Shown here one piece after another: positions 34,394-45,369 of a DNA stretch of 64,000 bases. A program made the position numbers and the translations under genes. How positions within the stretch are numbered: position 1 is the first letter of the stretch; each line of letters opens with the position of its first letter. The DNA is from Anastrepha obliqua (taxonomy: Eukaryota > Arthropoda > Insecta > Diptera > Tephritidae): positions 38,648,001-38,712,000 of the forward strand of contig NC_072893.1 of assembly GCF_027943255.1 (NCBI RefSeq), read 5' to 3'. The notes below the pieces were generated by a model. The model ran no database searches. It worked only from the letters and a program-made list of their open reading frames with translations, and was not told the DNA's origin.

Positions 34394-35155
34394 GCAGCCG
34401 CTGTAGCTGAATCGATTTATGCGTTCGAAAGTGCATAGGCTTCCGTGCACGAAATACCAAAATGCTAGAAAAAATTAAAATAGCGGCGATGCCAAACCTC
34501 CGAGTATATTTCTGCCAGGTTGAATTTTGTCGTTAAACATAATAGCCTGATGCTTTAGCCAATAGGCTCTGAGGCCAACTTTCTTGGCTCGCAGCCCGTT
34601 CTGCCACTCCCTTCTGCAGCTATCAAAGCCACGGTTAGCAAACAAATTACTCTAACCCACAAGCAAGTTTTGCAGGCTGAGAGCGGCTGCAGATGGACAA
34701 AACTGATGTTACCTGTCATGTCCGACCGACTGCCGTAGTTTCTCTTGTCACTAAGCAGAGGGGACTATAAGCAGCTGGTTGGTCTGCTGGTGGCCCACTT
34801 TCTATGGGCAGATCACATGGAAAAGGTAGGCATCTCAGCAGTGCACTCCGCCCAGCATTTGGAGTGGAGAATAAGACGGCGGACTACTTTCTGTGCGTCT
34901 GCCCCGCCTTAGCTCGAATCAGGCTTGAATTCTTTGGCACTAATGTGTTAAGAAGCGACCACCTTGGCTCCTTGCCATCACTCATACTCAGATTTCTTCG
35001 GAGGTCGAAAAAGCTCCTCATAAAAAACCATTTGCCGTTCGGAGTCGACTTAAAACTGTTGGTCCGCCATTTGTGAAACAACATCGAAACGCACGCCACA
35101 AGTAGGAGGTGGAGCACGGCCAAACACCTAAATAGAGTGTGAGCGATATATATAC
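34394..35155 (+). repeat. SINE family 1 copy interrupted by a retrotransposon 3' end
   Basis: The left part (34394-34522) contains CAGCCGCTGTAGCTGAATCG and CAAACCTCCGAGTATATTTC. The right part (35008-35155) resumes at GAAAAAGCTCCTCATAAAAA and runs through CGGAGTCGACTTAAAACTGT to GGCCAAACACCTAAATAGAG. The two parts join at the expected TTTCTGCCA / GAAAAAGCTCC boundary. Confidence 0.75.
34523..35007 (+). pseudogene. I-type retrotransposon 3' end inside the SINE
   Basis: The plus strand reads LSLSRGDYKQLVGLLVAHFL, then WADHMEKVGIS, and in another frame VENKTADYFLCVCPALARIR and LEFFGTN. This is the usual C-terminal tail (G...L.GHFLWADH, E.ETADHFLC.CPALAR.R). One frameshift lies near 34815. Confidence 0.65.
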
Positions 35156-36145
35156 TCCACTATATCTCATTCTTTAAAGTTCTTAAGGATATTTTTTGCA
35201 AACAGGAGGAGTTCTCAACAAAATCTATGGATTTCTCTTATAATTTTCTCTAACGAAACTTTATTCTAAATGTTTACTGGGTTATTTAAAGCCGTGTATG
35301 GTTAAAATTCATTGCTTGAATTGACCATTGCCTTCGCTGAAGATTACAAAGTATAATTTTTCCGATTAGTTTGGTTTGCTGTTTGGCTATAAGGGATTTG
35401 TGCAAGCGTTTGTGCTTGTTTAATCAGCATTTTGCAAAATCAATTTAAACAAATATTCACAATATGAACTTTTCAATATTCATCGCTAATAGAAAAAGTT
35501 TATTGAATGGCGGCTGAGAAGGAAAAAGCGGTTGAGGAAGGTTGTCGTTATCGCTGGTGATTGATTCTTCCTTCAGTAGTATGCGCTGGGTTGCGCTCGA
35601 ACGTTCGTATGTGTGTGTATATGCAAACAAGCAGAAGTTGCACCGTGCAAACAATAATTCTCAGTAATTAAAACTTTCAAGGCATTTGCATTGATTAAAG
35701 TAGATTTATGTAAGTGTTTGTGTGTGTGAGTGTACATAAATATGAGCTGGCGAACATTTTTATGGGTTGCTAAATTCCTTTTGTGTGTGTCAATTATATT
35801 AGCGTTTATGAGTTTGGGTAGCAGTTGCAAAGAATTTCTGTACATTTTGAATTTTTTACGGTAGTGGCTTATATGCGAGTATATATATATGATCGTTGCT
35901 CACATCCTTTTTCGTGTTTGGCCGAGCTCCTCTTCATATTTGTGGCATGCGGCAGATATTCAGTTTAAGACTTCATAGATTTTTTTCTTCTTGTAAAACT
36001 TATTGGAAGTAGACTAATTTCTGCAAGTGACCGTTGGGCTGAGATAGCAATACAATTACTATGAGGTTTTTCTATCTATTCCTATTCCGCACCCTAATCG
36101 ACAACAAATTTGAGGTTAATTAAAATTTTCCAATTAACGATCCTA
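35156..36145. other. Mostly unassigned, with a minus-strand SINE family 1 scrap at 35915-35960
   Basis: GTTTGGCCGAGCTCCTCTTC near 35920-35940 is the reverse complement of the family-1 tail GAGGAGCTCGGCCAAAC. TG-rich microsatellite-like tracts occur near 35610 and 35715-35735. Nothing else was recognised. Confidence 0.45.
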
Positions 36146-36149
36146 CTTA

Positions 36150-36790
36150 AATATTACTAATCTGGGGAGGTTGAAAAGGACTGCCTGCAGTGGCATCACC
36201 GGAGCATGCAGAACCCTGCCCTCAATTTTTAGATTCACTTCCTATCGACTTTCACGTTATTTCCATCGCCACTCAAAGTGCAATCAGGTTAAATGAGGTT
36301 GGCCTCTGGAGGTAATGTCTCAAGGGACATGGTAGCAGTTTTGGGCAGTTACACCGTACTTCTTTCAACTTCATACAGATTTCTGTATCCAAAAACTGGT
36401 GTGAGAAGGTCGTTTCAGGGCAATCTTTCCCAGTAAGCATAATTGGAACTGATGGATACTGATGCTGATTGGATACTGATGCTGGTAACTTTGTCTTCAC
36501 TAACGTTCCAAGACGGCATCGCGAGTCGAGCACGGGTTTTCTTTAAGTCAGCCAATTTCTTTGTTTCCTTCAAAATTCTGCTAGTTGTTTCCGGGCAGAA
36601 GTCTTTGCAATGCCGCAGGCATGAAGAATGCTTAGGAAACGTGGGAGCGAGCGAGATACTAAAATGTTTTCCGATAGCCAAGCCCCGATCAGGGCTTTAT
36701 AGATGCAGATCCAAACTGGTCAAGTCCTGTAAGGAGAAAATCAAAACTCTTGGTTATGCAGGTAACATTTCTATGATCTGTTTTATGATA
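36150..36790 (+). pseudogene. I-type retrotransposon relic (RT end and RNase H start)
   Basis: The readings are LKRTACSGITGACRTLPSIF at about 36172-36232, then IDFHVISIATQSAIRLNEVG, and FSDSQAPIRAL near 36670-36705. They correspond to L.RTAC.GITGA.RT.P, LHI..IA...A.RL and SDSQAAI.AL of this class. Stops and frame changes occur throughout. No ends were defined. Confidence 0.65.
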
Positions 36791-36839
36791 ACGAAAGGAT
36801 TTGTTTTTAAGCAAACTGTTTGTACTTTGTAAACAACGA

Positions 36840-38690
36840 AAGGGAGGGGTGTATGTAGACGTCTGTCGGCCACTGTAGGTGTGGCTATGAGATCACAAGT
36901 CTTGCATACTGCAATGTCGGTAAAGCAGAACTCATGAGCCAAACCCATCAAGGGTTTGAAAAATAAATCAATTAGAGAAACGAAATTGGACATAATTTGA
37001 GCAAAGTTTTATTTTTCCCCCATCTCTTTGTTATGGGCATTTTTTAAGAAGTCGTTTGAATTGGAATTTCAACGAACGGTAAGCAGATTAACTTCGTTTA
37101 GTGTAAGAAGGAAAAGAAAACGTAAATTTCATTTTTTTCTCTTTCTGATGAAATTGTAAGTCAAGTGTTCAACGAACTCTGATCATCATCATCTGCTTCA
37201 CTTTTTCATCTTCTTCACTTTTCTACGACCATCAGCAAAAGTCAAATATTAAATAGTATTTGCCAAAGTTCTATGAAAGCAAAGTTCTACAATATGAAAA
37301 TCTCGTTTTCAGATAAAACCTACTTGTACTTCTTCAGTATTGCACAGCTGCTGCGAAAAACATATAAATAGAACTCTACTACATACAAATGTGCTGGCAG
37401 CTCTTTTGCTTTAGCGCCAAATTAAACTGACATCGACTGACAGCTGATATTCGAAGTACTAACAGAGCGCTGGCAATCGGTGCTCATTTGAACATTCACT
37501 ACAAACGCCTACGGCGACTTAACGGCACCAGTATTCAAATGATTTGAGTAGCAAAAAAGACAGTTGGCAGACAGCAGACGCTGCATTGCTTACATGAAGA
37601 TGCATTTGTAGGTGTAAGTAATTCGAACTCTATACCCCTGCTTGCATCGCTCAGGTACCTACTTGCATCTGCTGTGTGTGTGTGCGCGCGTTTGTGGTGA
37701 TTGCTGCTGCTTGTATGCGCCATTCGTTTGTTTACCAGCAAATGCTTATACGATACACGGCGAGTTGGCCAAAACCGCAAGACAACACCATGGCAAGCAA
37801 GTTTATTCTTTTGATATAGACCAACGACAATCGCAGCTCGAAAGCCGCACCTACCATGTGAGACGGTGAAAATTGGTTAGCTAGCGCATGTGTATGTATG
37901 TAGGTGTCTATTTTATAGGTCTGCCAGCATGAGGCAAATAATGGGATGTGCGTTGCCATAATGGCACACTTAGGCCTACACGGTTTGCTGTCGAGACAGT
38001 GCTACTCCTACGCGAGTGGAAACACACACACACACACCCTCGCACATTCAGATACACAGATGTAGTTATAATGTGCATTGCCGCATCAATCCAAAGTGCA
38101 TTTCGTACATTTGGAATTGTTTGCCAGATCTCCACTCTTAGCCGAAAATTTGTGTGTATGCGTGTGTTGGAGGTGTGCAAATGCATGCGAACATGCATAC
38201 AAACATATGTGGTCTTGATAGTGCCTTTAATGCGTTATATTATACTTGACAGTGACATCACCGTCCACTGTCTACACCACACAATTGTGCAAATGCTAGA
38301 GTTGTGCTTCCATTTGTCTTAGCGCCAAGATGTATTCGCTATTAATTTCATTTGCCCATTGCTTTCGTGCTTTTCTAATAGCCATAACATACATGCGTGC
38401 GCAGACAAACACAAGCAGAATGTTTAAATCTGTCCACTTCTGCATTTGGCTGCTCTTTGCTTTATTCTGGGCCACACTGCGTATACGTAACCTTGTTGGT
38501 CTTCTTGGTGGCGTATTCGCTGAGTGCATCATTAGGGATTTTGTAATCTTGCTGCAGTTAATTTAGGGCTGGTCTACATGATGCCGTTTTCATTTTCCCA
38601 ATAGACGTTTTCGATGCATGCAATAAACTGACGAAAAGCTCGATATTGCAGTATTTAACCCTTTCGTAAGCCTGTTGAAAAGAATAGCGT
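36840..38690. other. Intergenic stretch with no recognised feature
   Basis: Contains CA microsatellites (38020-38038) and GTGTGTGTGCGCGCG near 37675. Short open frames look random. No transposon signature was seen. Confidence 0.4.
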
Positions 38691-38879
38691 CGCGAGTCAG
38701 GTGGGGTTCAGAAATCCCAAAATGGCATGCTGCATTACGGTCCAATGCTTCACGTTAATGTAAATACTAAAGAAACACAAATACCATGAACTAAATTTAA
38801 ACATGGGTGCGCCATATTTTATGTCGGTATATAAATCCTGAATAACTTTGTCATTTACCAACGGATCGACTTCAACATA

Positions 38880-39307
38880 CCTTCTACTCAAATATGAACG
38901 AGACGTTATCAATAAAACGGTCCGCGGATGACATATGGCACAAATAAATTTTTTGTGTTTTGGTAGGACTGTTATAAGCTTACATGGCAAATTTTAGCGT
39001 GATATGTCACATAGTTTGTTTTCTGTGCGTTATATGTAACATAGTTTGTGACTGTAAACAAGTCAAGCTCGAGTGTGTTCTTCGAGTTCTCTTTTATGAC
39101 TTCAATTGTCTCAAAATGTTTTCCATTTTTCCATTTTTGTTCAAATAATCACGAACAAGACGTGATGTGTGAGCTGGTGCATTATCGTGATGCAAGAACC
39201 ATGACTTATTGTCCCACAATTCCTTCCTTTTAAGACGAATGTTCTCGCATGTATGTCATCCGCGGACCGTTTTATTGATAACGTCTCGTTCATATTTGAG
39301 CAGAAGC
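38880..39307. mobile_element. 428-bp fold-back mariner with 56-bp arms and TA duplication
   Basis: The arms 38880-38935 and 39252-39307 are inverted repeats of 56 bases with two mismatches. They contain CAAATATGAACGAGACGTTA and CGGTCCGCGGATGACATA. TA flanks both sides (38878-38879, 39308-39309). The arms and the adjacent 38936-39080 match the 5' end of the mariner at 25248-26172. The inner segment 39085-39235 is in the opposite sense and, on the minus strand, reads ELWDNKSWFLHHDNAPAHTS. This is the second-aspartate region that the 25248 copy lacks. So the element is made of one mariner 5' end on each side around an inverted piece of transposase core. Confidence 0.8.
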
Positions 39308-39309
39308 TA

Positions 39310-40040
39310 CATGTTTTCGATACGTCAATTCAGTACAATTTCAACCATGGATCACTTTATACCGAAACAACGCGCTGAAATAGTGACCCTATACATCGAA
39401 AATAGTCGTTCTATTGTTCTAACTCAACGCGCAAATCGCAAAAAGTATCGCGGCAAACAGGCACCGTCTGACAATACTATTCGTCTTTTGGCGTCGAGTT
39501 TTTTTGAGCACGGGTCAGTAGGAGATCGTCAACATACCACTCATCCGACCACGACGTTCCAATGAACTTGTTGAAGCAGTGAGGGAGGACGTTGCTCAGG
39601 AGCGAACAGTGGCGTATCGTCGTCGCGCTCAGCATTTTGGCGTCAGTGAAACCACAATGCGGCGCATTTTGAAGGATGATTTAAATTTATTCCCGTATAG
39701 AGTGCAAGTGGCATAAAGAATATTGCTGACAGACCATTCACGTCGCTGGGAATACGGCCAAACAGTCGCTCGAATGGTTGACACTGAACCCAATTTTTGG
39801 AAGCAAATTTAAATGACTGGCGAGGCATATTTTAACCTCTCTGGCAGCGTGAATAAACAAAATTGCCACATTTGCGGAACTGAGAATTCACACGAGGTCT
39901 ATGAAACGGCATTGCATGACCGGAAAGTATCATTGGGCCATATTTTTACCGAGAAAACGGAACGGTCAATGGAATCAGTTTTTTTTTTTTTTCAAAGTCA
40001 TTCAATGTTTTCATACCGACATAAAAGATGGCACACCCTG
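39310..40040 (+). mobile_element. Tc1/mariner relic with N-terminal HTH and GSVNKQN region (DD41D-type)
   Basis: The frame 39349-39565 starts MDHFIPKQRAEIVTLYIENS and continues with APSDNTIRLLAS. A second frame carries VAYRRRAQHFGVSETTMRRI and LKDDLNLFPY (about 39608-39700). A third gives MTGEAYFNLSGSVNKQNCHI at 39813, where the expected catalytic aspartate (T-D-E) is glycine (GGC). After FTEKTERSMESV a T-run at 39979-39992 leads into TACCGACATAAAAGATGGCA, probably the 3' end. Stops and frameshifts are present; the C-terminal catalytic half is deleted. Confidence 0.75.
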
Positions 40041-40385
40041 TAGAAATCGTCTGAAGGATGTACTTTTAAGAGAAGGTATACCACTTAAAATTATAAAATT
40101 AATCCGAATGAATCTATCGAACTGAATGAATGAATATTATTATGAAGAATGAATATTATTATTTTTTATCCTTGATCACTCCGCTCTGGAGCATAGGGCC
40201 TCAACAAGGCTCTTCCATAGTAAACGGTTTTGGGTATTGTATTGGTTACGTTAATCCGGTAGAATACTGCCATGGTAGGTGATTAGCCTGCCGCTAACAG
40301 TCCTAAGTAGTGCAGCTGCCCACTTGTCGGTGCTTAGAAACAACGCCTTCCGGGGACTATAGCGTCATCTATGTTTGTTGTCTGT
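40041..40385 (+). pseudogene. Scrap of RT plus an unassigned repeat
   Basis: RNRLKDVLLREGIPLKIIKL (40041-40110) resembles the RT palm helix before the YADD box in RTE elements. GCTCTGGAGCATAGGGCCTC, then AACAAGGCTCTTCCATAG near 40180-40220, looks like the 3' UTR of a dispersed retrotransposon; I know the phrase as repetitive but cannot name the family. Confidence 0.4.
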
Positions 40386-40389
40386 CAAA

Positions 40390-40502
40390 AGGATCGCACA
40401 GATGGTTGAGGACTAAAGTTTAATTATTCAGCGCTATTTACAGCTACTGCCCGCTTCCTCTTGCTGGCGCCGCTCGTCCATTGCACATTTTAGCAGCCAC
40501 AA
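40390..40502 (-). repeat. SINE family 2, 3' part, minus strand
   Basis: The reverse complement reads GGCTGCTAAAATGTGCAATG, CGGCGCCAGCAAG and AGTCCTCAACCATCTGTGCG, matching 22540-22660. Confidence 0.7.
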
Positions 40503-40624
40503 AGTAGCCACTCGCTGATTAGTGTGCGAGAGTGAGATTGGATAAGATTATTTTCTTTTGGGAGTACATAGAGGGAGTATATAGAGGAAGTTGTCAACTT
40601 AAATACTGAGGCCTGTATACAGGT

Positions 40625-40830
40625 CGCCGTAGCCGAAGTGCGTAGGCTCGAAAAAGTTATTTCTAATAGCGGTCGTCTCTCGGCAAGCAATCGCAGACCT
40701 GTTAGTGTATTTCTGCCATGAAGAAGCTCCTCATAAAAAGCATTTGCCATTCGGAGGCGGCATAAAACTGTGGCTCCCTTCATTTGTAGAAAAACATTAA
40801 GATGCTCACTAGACTGGCCCGCAGCTTGTA
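40625..40830 (+). repeat. SINE family 1 copy
   Basis: CGCCGTAGCCGAAGTGCGTA, ATAGCGGTCGTCTCTCGGCA, TTTCTGCCATGAAGAAGCTC and CTGTGGCTCCCTTCATTTG run in family order. The box-B segment is deleted, so this copy lacks the usual internal promoter. Confidence 0.75.
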
Positions 40831-41279
40831 TGGAGAAAAATAAAAATTGAAAATCCAAAAGTTTTCGGGTCGTAAAACATGAGGTTAGATGCAATAAAGA
40901 ACGATATATTTTTTCAAAGGCGCATTCAGCACACATAACTGATTAGTGATACGTGGAAAATATTTCACCGTCAGTTGAGTAATAGAAATTGTGTTTTATG
41001 AACGGTGTGTTGAGCCAGCTGCTAAATGAAATAATTATTTTTAAATTTTATGCAAAGGTACTTTTTAAATAATTTTTCACACTTCACTATAATAATAAAA
41101 ATAAAAATTTGTTTCATAATCAACACTTTGGTGATCACTAAACAATTCATCAAATGTTGTGTTCGCTGAATACGCTAAAAGTTTTGAATTTTTACTCGAC
41201 ATTTGAATTAGTTTGACATTGCATTTTTATTCAGTTTCAGTTGTCTTATGCGTTTAATAGTACAAAAGTAATAAGTTAG

Positions 41280-43720
41280 TGAAAAAATGAGTTGAAAATC
41301 ATTATCAGGCATTCCGAAAAAAAGATTACGTTCTGAGCAAAAAATATTTCTTGTGGGTGAATGTGAAAGTGTTATTTTGGGGGCCAAGTTGCCATCAATG
41401 AAACAGGTGCTCCAATTATTGTTTTACAAAATGAGGCACGAAAACTTCACTTTGGAAAGCAGTATGAAATACACGATTGATGCCACGATTGAATTTTGGA
41501 AAAAAAGCAAAAATTCCCACGGCGCAAGAAAAAAATTGTATTAAAAAACTTAAAAACTTTACGAGGAATGGAGAAATTTACAAAAATATTCCAAGACTCC
41601 TAACGAGGAGTGTCGTAAAAATTAAGCAGAGTTTAAGGATAAAATTGAAAACTTCATAATTATTTGACATTGCAGCCATGGATGCCCTAGGTATAATGAA
41701 AATGCATGAAGGTAAAGACTTTCTTTTGCTCCAAAGAAATAGAGGACGTCCAGGTAGTATGTATGGTGCCGATACTGTACTCACAAGAAAAAAAACGCAA
41801 AGAGCAACGAATGGAAGAAGAAAGAAAGCGCGTTGAAAAGCATTTAGTTCATAGTAAGTTTATTAAAGTTAAGCTTTACTGGTTCTTTTTTTTAATATTT
41901 GATCCCATTTGAAGCTAATTATGCTCCTGAAGTCTCTGATACTGAGGATGCTGAAAAGGATATTTCAGCTGACGAAGAAAATGCAGAAAAAGCTATGAAT
42001 GAAGGCGAAGATACAGACGGAAGTAACATTAATTTACTACCGAAAAAGGCAAATCGAGGAAAAATTAATTTTATTGATGATAGAATGTTTGCATGCATGG
42101 ACAAATGTAACCTCTCAACAAGAGATGCCATGCATTTGGTGAGTGCAACGGTTGCTGCCATCATAAATACCATGCAAAATGTTAATGGAACGCCGTCAAT
42201 AAAAATGGAAGATTTAATTCTTAATCGAACAACATTACATTCGATGAGAAGAGATTATCGTCGCAGATAAGCTCAAGAGATTTTTAATGGATTCAATGGA
42301 ATGGTTTTACTGAATATGTTTATAAGATTTTGGATTCTTGACCTTTCTTTTTACTTGTTTGTAGATTCCCGACGTTTTTGTCCTTCACTGGGATGGCAAG
42401 CTGCTTGCAGAAATCCGAGGCACAGAAAAGAAAGATAGATTGTCTCTCGTTGTCACAGGAGAAAATATGGAAAAACTGCTGGGGATACCAAAAATTTAAA
42501 GTTCAACGGGAGACGCAATAGCTGCAGAAATACATAATTTTTTGTGCAAGTGGAAGCTCGATGATTTAGTGGAAATTGTATCATTTGATACAACAGCTGC
42601 TAATACGGGAGTTAATAATGGAGCAGCGTTCTTGCTTGAAAAAAGGTTGGGCCGAAATCTAATTTTCTTTCCCTGTCGTCACCATGTTAGTGAGTTGCTA
42701 GTCAAAGCAGTGTTCGAACTAAATTTTGGCAAATCATCAGCACCGGAAGTTCCCTTATTCAATCGTTTCTCTAACAGCTGGAAAAACATTAATTCTAAGT
42801 CATTTAAAAGTGGAATATCGGAAAATGAAGTTCGGAAAGTCTTTACAATAGTTGAAGTAGAAATATTTAAGAATTTTTGTCTTACTGCATTAAATAGTCA
42901 CCACACTCGTGCCTATTATAAAGAATTACTACAACTATCGTTGTTCTTTGTTGGGGAAGACGTACCAAATTTTTCACAAGTACGGTCACCTGGTGCAACA
43001 TCACACGCAAGGTTTATGTCGAAGTGCCTATATTGCTACAAAATGTTTCTGTTTCGCGAGCAATTCGTGTTAACGACTTCAGAGATAAAAAGTCTAAGAA
43101 GCGTTTGTATTTTTTTAACCTGCATCTACGTTCCATATTGGTTTCGTTGTGTGGTTCCAATAGCTGCTCCACAAAATGACCTTAAGCTCATTCAAAATGT
43201 GATTGTATATTTCGATAAGAATGTATCCAATGCCTTGTTACATAAAATTAAAAATCATTTATGGTATTTATCGGAAGAGGCGGTTGACCTTTCATTTTTT
43301 GATGATCAAATTCCTTCACATATTAACCGAAAAATGGTGGAAGCAATTACTAGCGATAACCAGAAGGAAGATGCTGTTCCAACAATGTCAGAAATAACGC
43401 TTTACGGCAGCAAGAATATAAATGATTTTATTTCATCAAAAACTTAAACATTCTTTACCCGCTTAGGAATTGAAACAAGTTTTTGGGAATCAGATCCTTC
43501 AACATGGCAAGAAAGTGAAGACTATATAGCGGGGAAAACGAATTTGTCAGCATTTGTCTGTAGTTAATCACGCTGCAGAGAGAGCATTGAAATTGATCAC
43601 AGACTACAACAGATCGCTTACTTATAATGAAGAAGACAAACAATACTTACTGCAAGTTGTTGAGCACTACAGGCAATTGTATCCGTCTTACACCAAAACA
43701 TCTCTCATTAAATAGACAAT
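41280..43720 (+). mobile_element. Multi-exon DNA transposon relic of an arthropod family I cannot assign
   Basis: Plus-strand pieces are collinear. The N-terminus (IPKKRLRSEQKIFLVGECES) is at 41310-41370, then EFWKKAKIPTAQEKNCIKKL at 41490-41548, and DIAAMDALGIMK near 41672-41700. LLQRNRGRPGSMYGADTVLT spans about 41728-41787. An acidic exon at 41905-42270 is followed by a probable intron ending at TTTGTAG (about 42365). The core then begins IPDVFVLHWDGKLLAEIRGT, with an in-frame TAA near 42498. The 301-codon frame 42542-43447 carries VSFDTTAANTG and FFPCRHHVSELL (a C..H pattern common to RNase-H-fold transposases). A late frameshifted end gives VVNHAAERALKLITDYN. The likely catalytic acids are D in HWDGK, D in SFDTT and E in AAER (inference). 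No terminal repeats were found. Confidence 0.6.
42542..43447 (+). pseudogene. RNase-H-fold transposase core fragment (301 codons)
   Basis: This is the longest intact piece of the element. It opens with CKWKLDDLVEIVSFDTTAAN, continues with a cysteine-histidine pattern (CRHH) and then APEVPLFNRFSNSWKNINSK. GATSHARFMSKCLYCYKMF is the usual phrase GA.HHARWMSK. I recognise the whole as a very common unplaced arthropod repeat protein. The reading upstream is in the same frame but for one stop codon. The frame closes at 43447, and the remaining C-terminal domain is in another frame (about 43557-43715). Not a host gene. Confidence 0.65.
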
Positions 43721-43799
43721 CTAATTCTTTAATTAAAATTTTATTAAATTAAAATAAATTATATAAATAAAGTTAAATTATATTATATATATATTAAGT

Positions 43800-44110
43800 A
43801 TATACATATGGATGAATCGGACGTAATGACGAGATCGATGAGTGTTTACATCATAAAAGTATGATACGTTTCATTGAAGGTCAAAGAATTAAAAGGGAAT
43901 CTAACAACAAAGCTGCCTATATAGCATTCCATAGACTACTAATTGGATACATACAACGTGGAAGGCCCATTAAATGCTGAACTAATGAGGTCACAATTAA
44001 CCTGCGGAAATTGGGAATCACAAACTGTAAATACATAGTAGAGGATTGATCAAAGTGGAGAGCTATAGTAGTAGAATCAATGGTATGCATAAGACTGTAA
44101 TGATGATTAA
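43800..44110 (+). pseudogene. RTE-type 3' end
   Basis: A reading near 43860-44080 gives RFIEGQRIKRES, IQRGRP, and then VTINLRKLGITNCKYIVEDS-like with KWRAIVVES. These are decayed counterparts of GHI.RM...RP, VEKDLRKLGI.NW and RSKWR.IV at the end of RTE ORF2. A GTAATGATGATTAAT tail fits the class. Confidence 0.55.
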
Positions 44111-44617
44111 TAAAAAACATAAACTCTACTCGGTTTTGGTACAAATATATTAGAGAAAAATTCATTTTAATATAATTAATTTGGTTTCTTGTTATTTTCA
44201 AATATAATATTTTCAGATGGTATTCTCAGGCAGTCATCATTTCAATTCTACTGTTAAAGCACAACTCAAATGTCGACCAATCATACCAATTACCTTCTTA
44301 CAATGCAGCAAGCCTTGTGGAGCATGTGACGCTCAGCAGATACGTCTTGCTCGCATGAGATCACGTTGCGCACTTGAAATTGGGTGACGCTGGTGAGCGC
44401 ATTCATCTACAGTACTAATTTCAGTTACTAGAAATATTCTGATATCGCTGACGCATTTATTACAGTGCTGTCGACCGAAATTCCATACACAGACCCAAAA
44501 AGTATAACATAATTGCTTACTTATTAATTTACCAATAATTTTTTAAAATAGCGCTGCATAGTCACCAAGCGTTTCAACATATATTCTATTAGGCACATAT
44601 TTGTCTTCTCCCTTTGA
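44111..44617. other. Unassigned stretch
   Basis: Nothing recognised on either strand. Confidence 0.35.
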
Positions 44618-44868
44618 TTGGCGCGAAAACCGCTTAAGCGATTTTGGTCGAGTTTAATAAAGCGCGCCAGCTGTTTCGTTCTCGTGCTAATCGGCGCCAA
44701 TTGAACACACCAAGTGAAGCCAAGTACTTCTTCACCTGATCTTTCTAGCGCTCAAAAGGCTTTTCTCTTCCTCTGCTACCTCCAGCTGGTACCGCACCGA
44801 ATAATTTCAGCGCCGGAGCGTTTGTATCCATACGGACGACGTGGCCCAGTCATCGGGGTCGCTCGGTG
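44618..44868 (-). mobile_element. RTE-type 3' end, minus strand
   Basis: The reverse complement is collinear with 54655-54880: GGGCCACGTCGTCCGTATGG, then CAAACGCTCCGGCGCTGAAA, GGTACCAGCTGGAGGTAGCA, AATTGGCGCCGATTAGCACG and AAAATCGCTTAAGCGGTTTT. About 250 bases remain, with an internal deletion relative to the long copy. Confidence 0.8.
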
Positions 44869-45369
44869 TTTATTATATATTTAAATAATCAGCATACAAT
44901 GGAAAATTTCCTAACAAAAATGATAAAAAGTAAAGTAAAAACCACAGTTCCCGATGGAAGGTATGGAAGAAGCACCATCAACATTAGTAACATATTTTCC
45001 AGAGGATATAGGTATACAGTTTAATTTGGAACTTAAATTTGTATGATTAACTTTGTCAAATGCTTTGAAAATTGCAAAAATGTGTATATAGTGTCAACTG
45101 AAACTCGCATTTGAAAAGTTGGTACACAATACTCCAAAACATTGCAAGTTTTGAAACAGTTGATCTATTTTTCATGAAGCTAAGCTATTCTACAGATATC
45201 AAATGAATAACTGTAAAATAGACTTCATCTTTGAAAGTAAGTTCAAATACTTATTATAATTATGATTGGTATTGCGCCGCCTTTAAAAATATACCGACGC
45301 CTTTGACCCGTTCCGCTTTAACAGAGCACTGCCGTTCTTCGCTCTACCTCTACTCTCCTTTGCTCTACC

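Noticed and set aside
37535..38570. Cluster of open frames on both strands between 37.5 and 38.6 kb
   Set aside because: Cysteine/histidine/threonine-rich peptides from GT/CA-rich DNA; no shared family and no splice pattern.
42542..43447. 301-codon ORF as a host gene
   Set aside because: The upstream and downstream pieces are broken by stops and frame changes, and the protein phrases are those of a repeat-encoded family.
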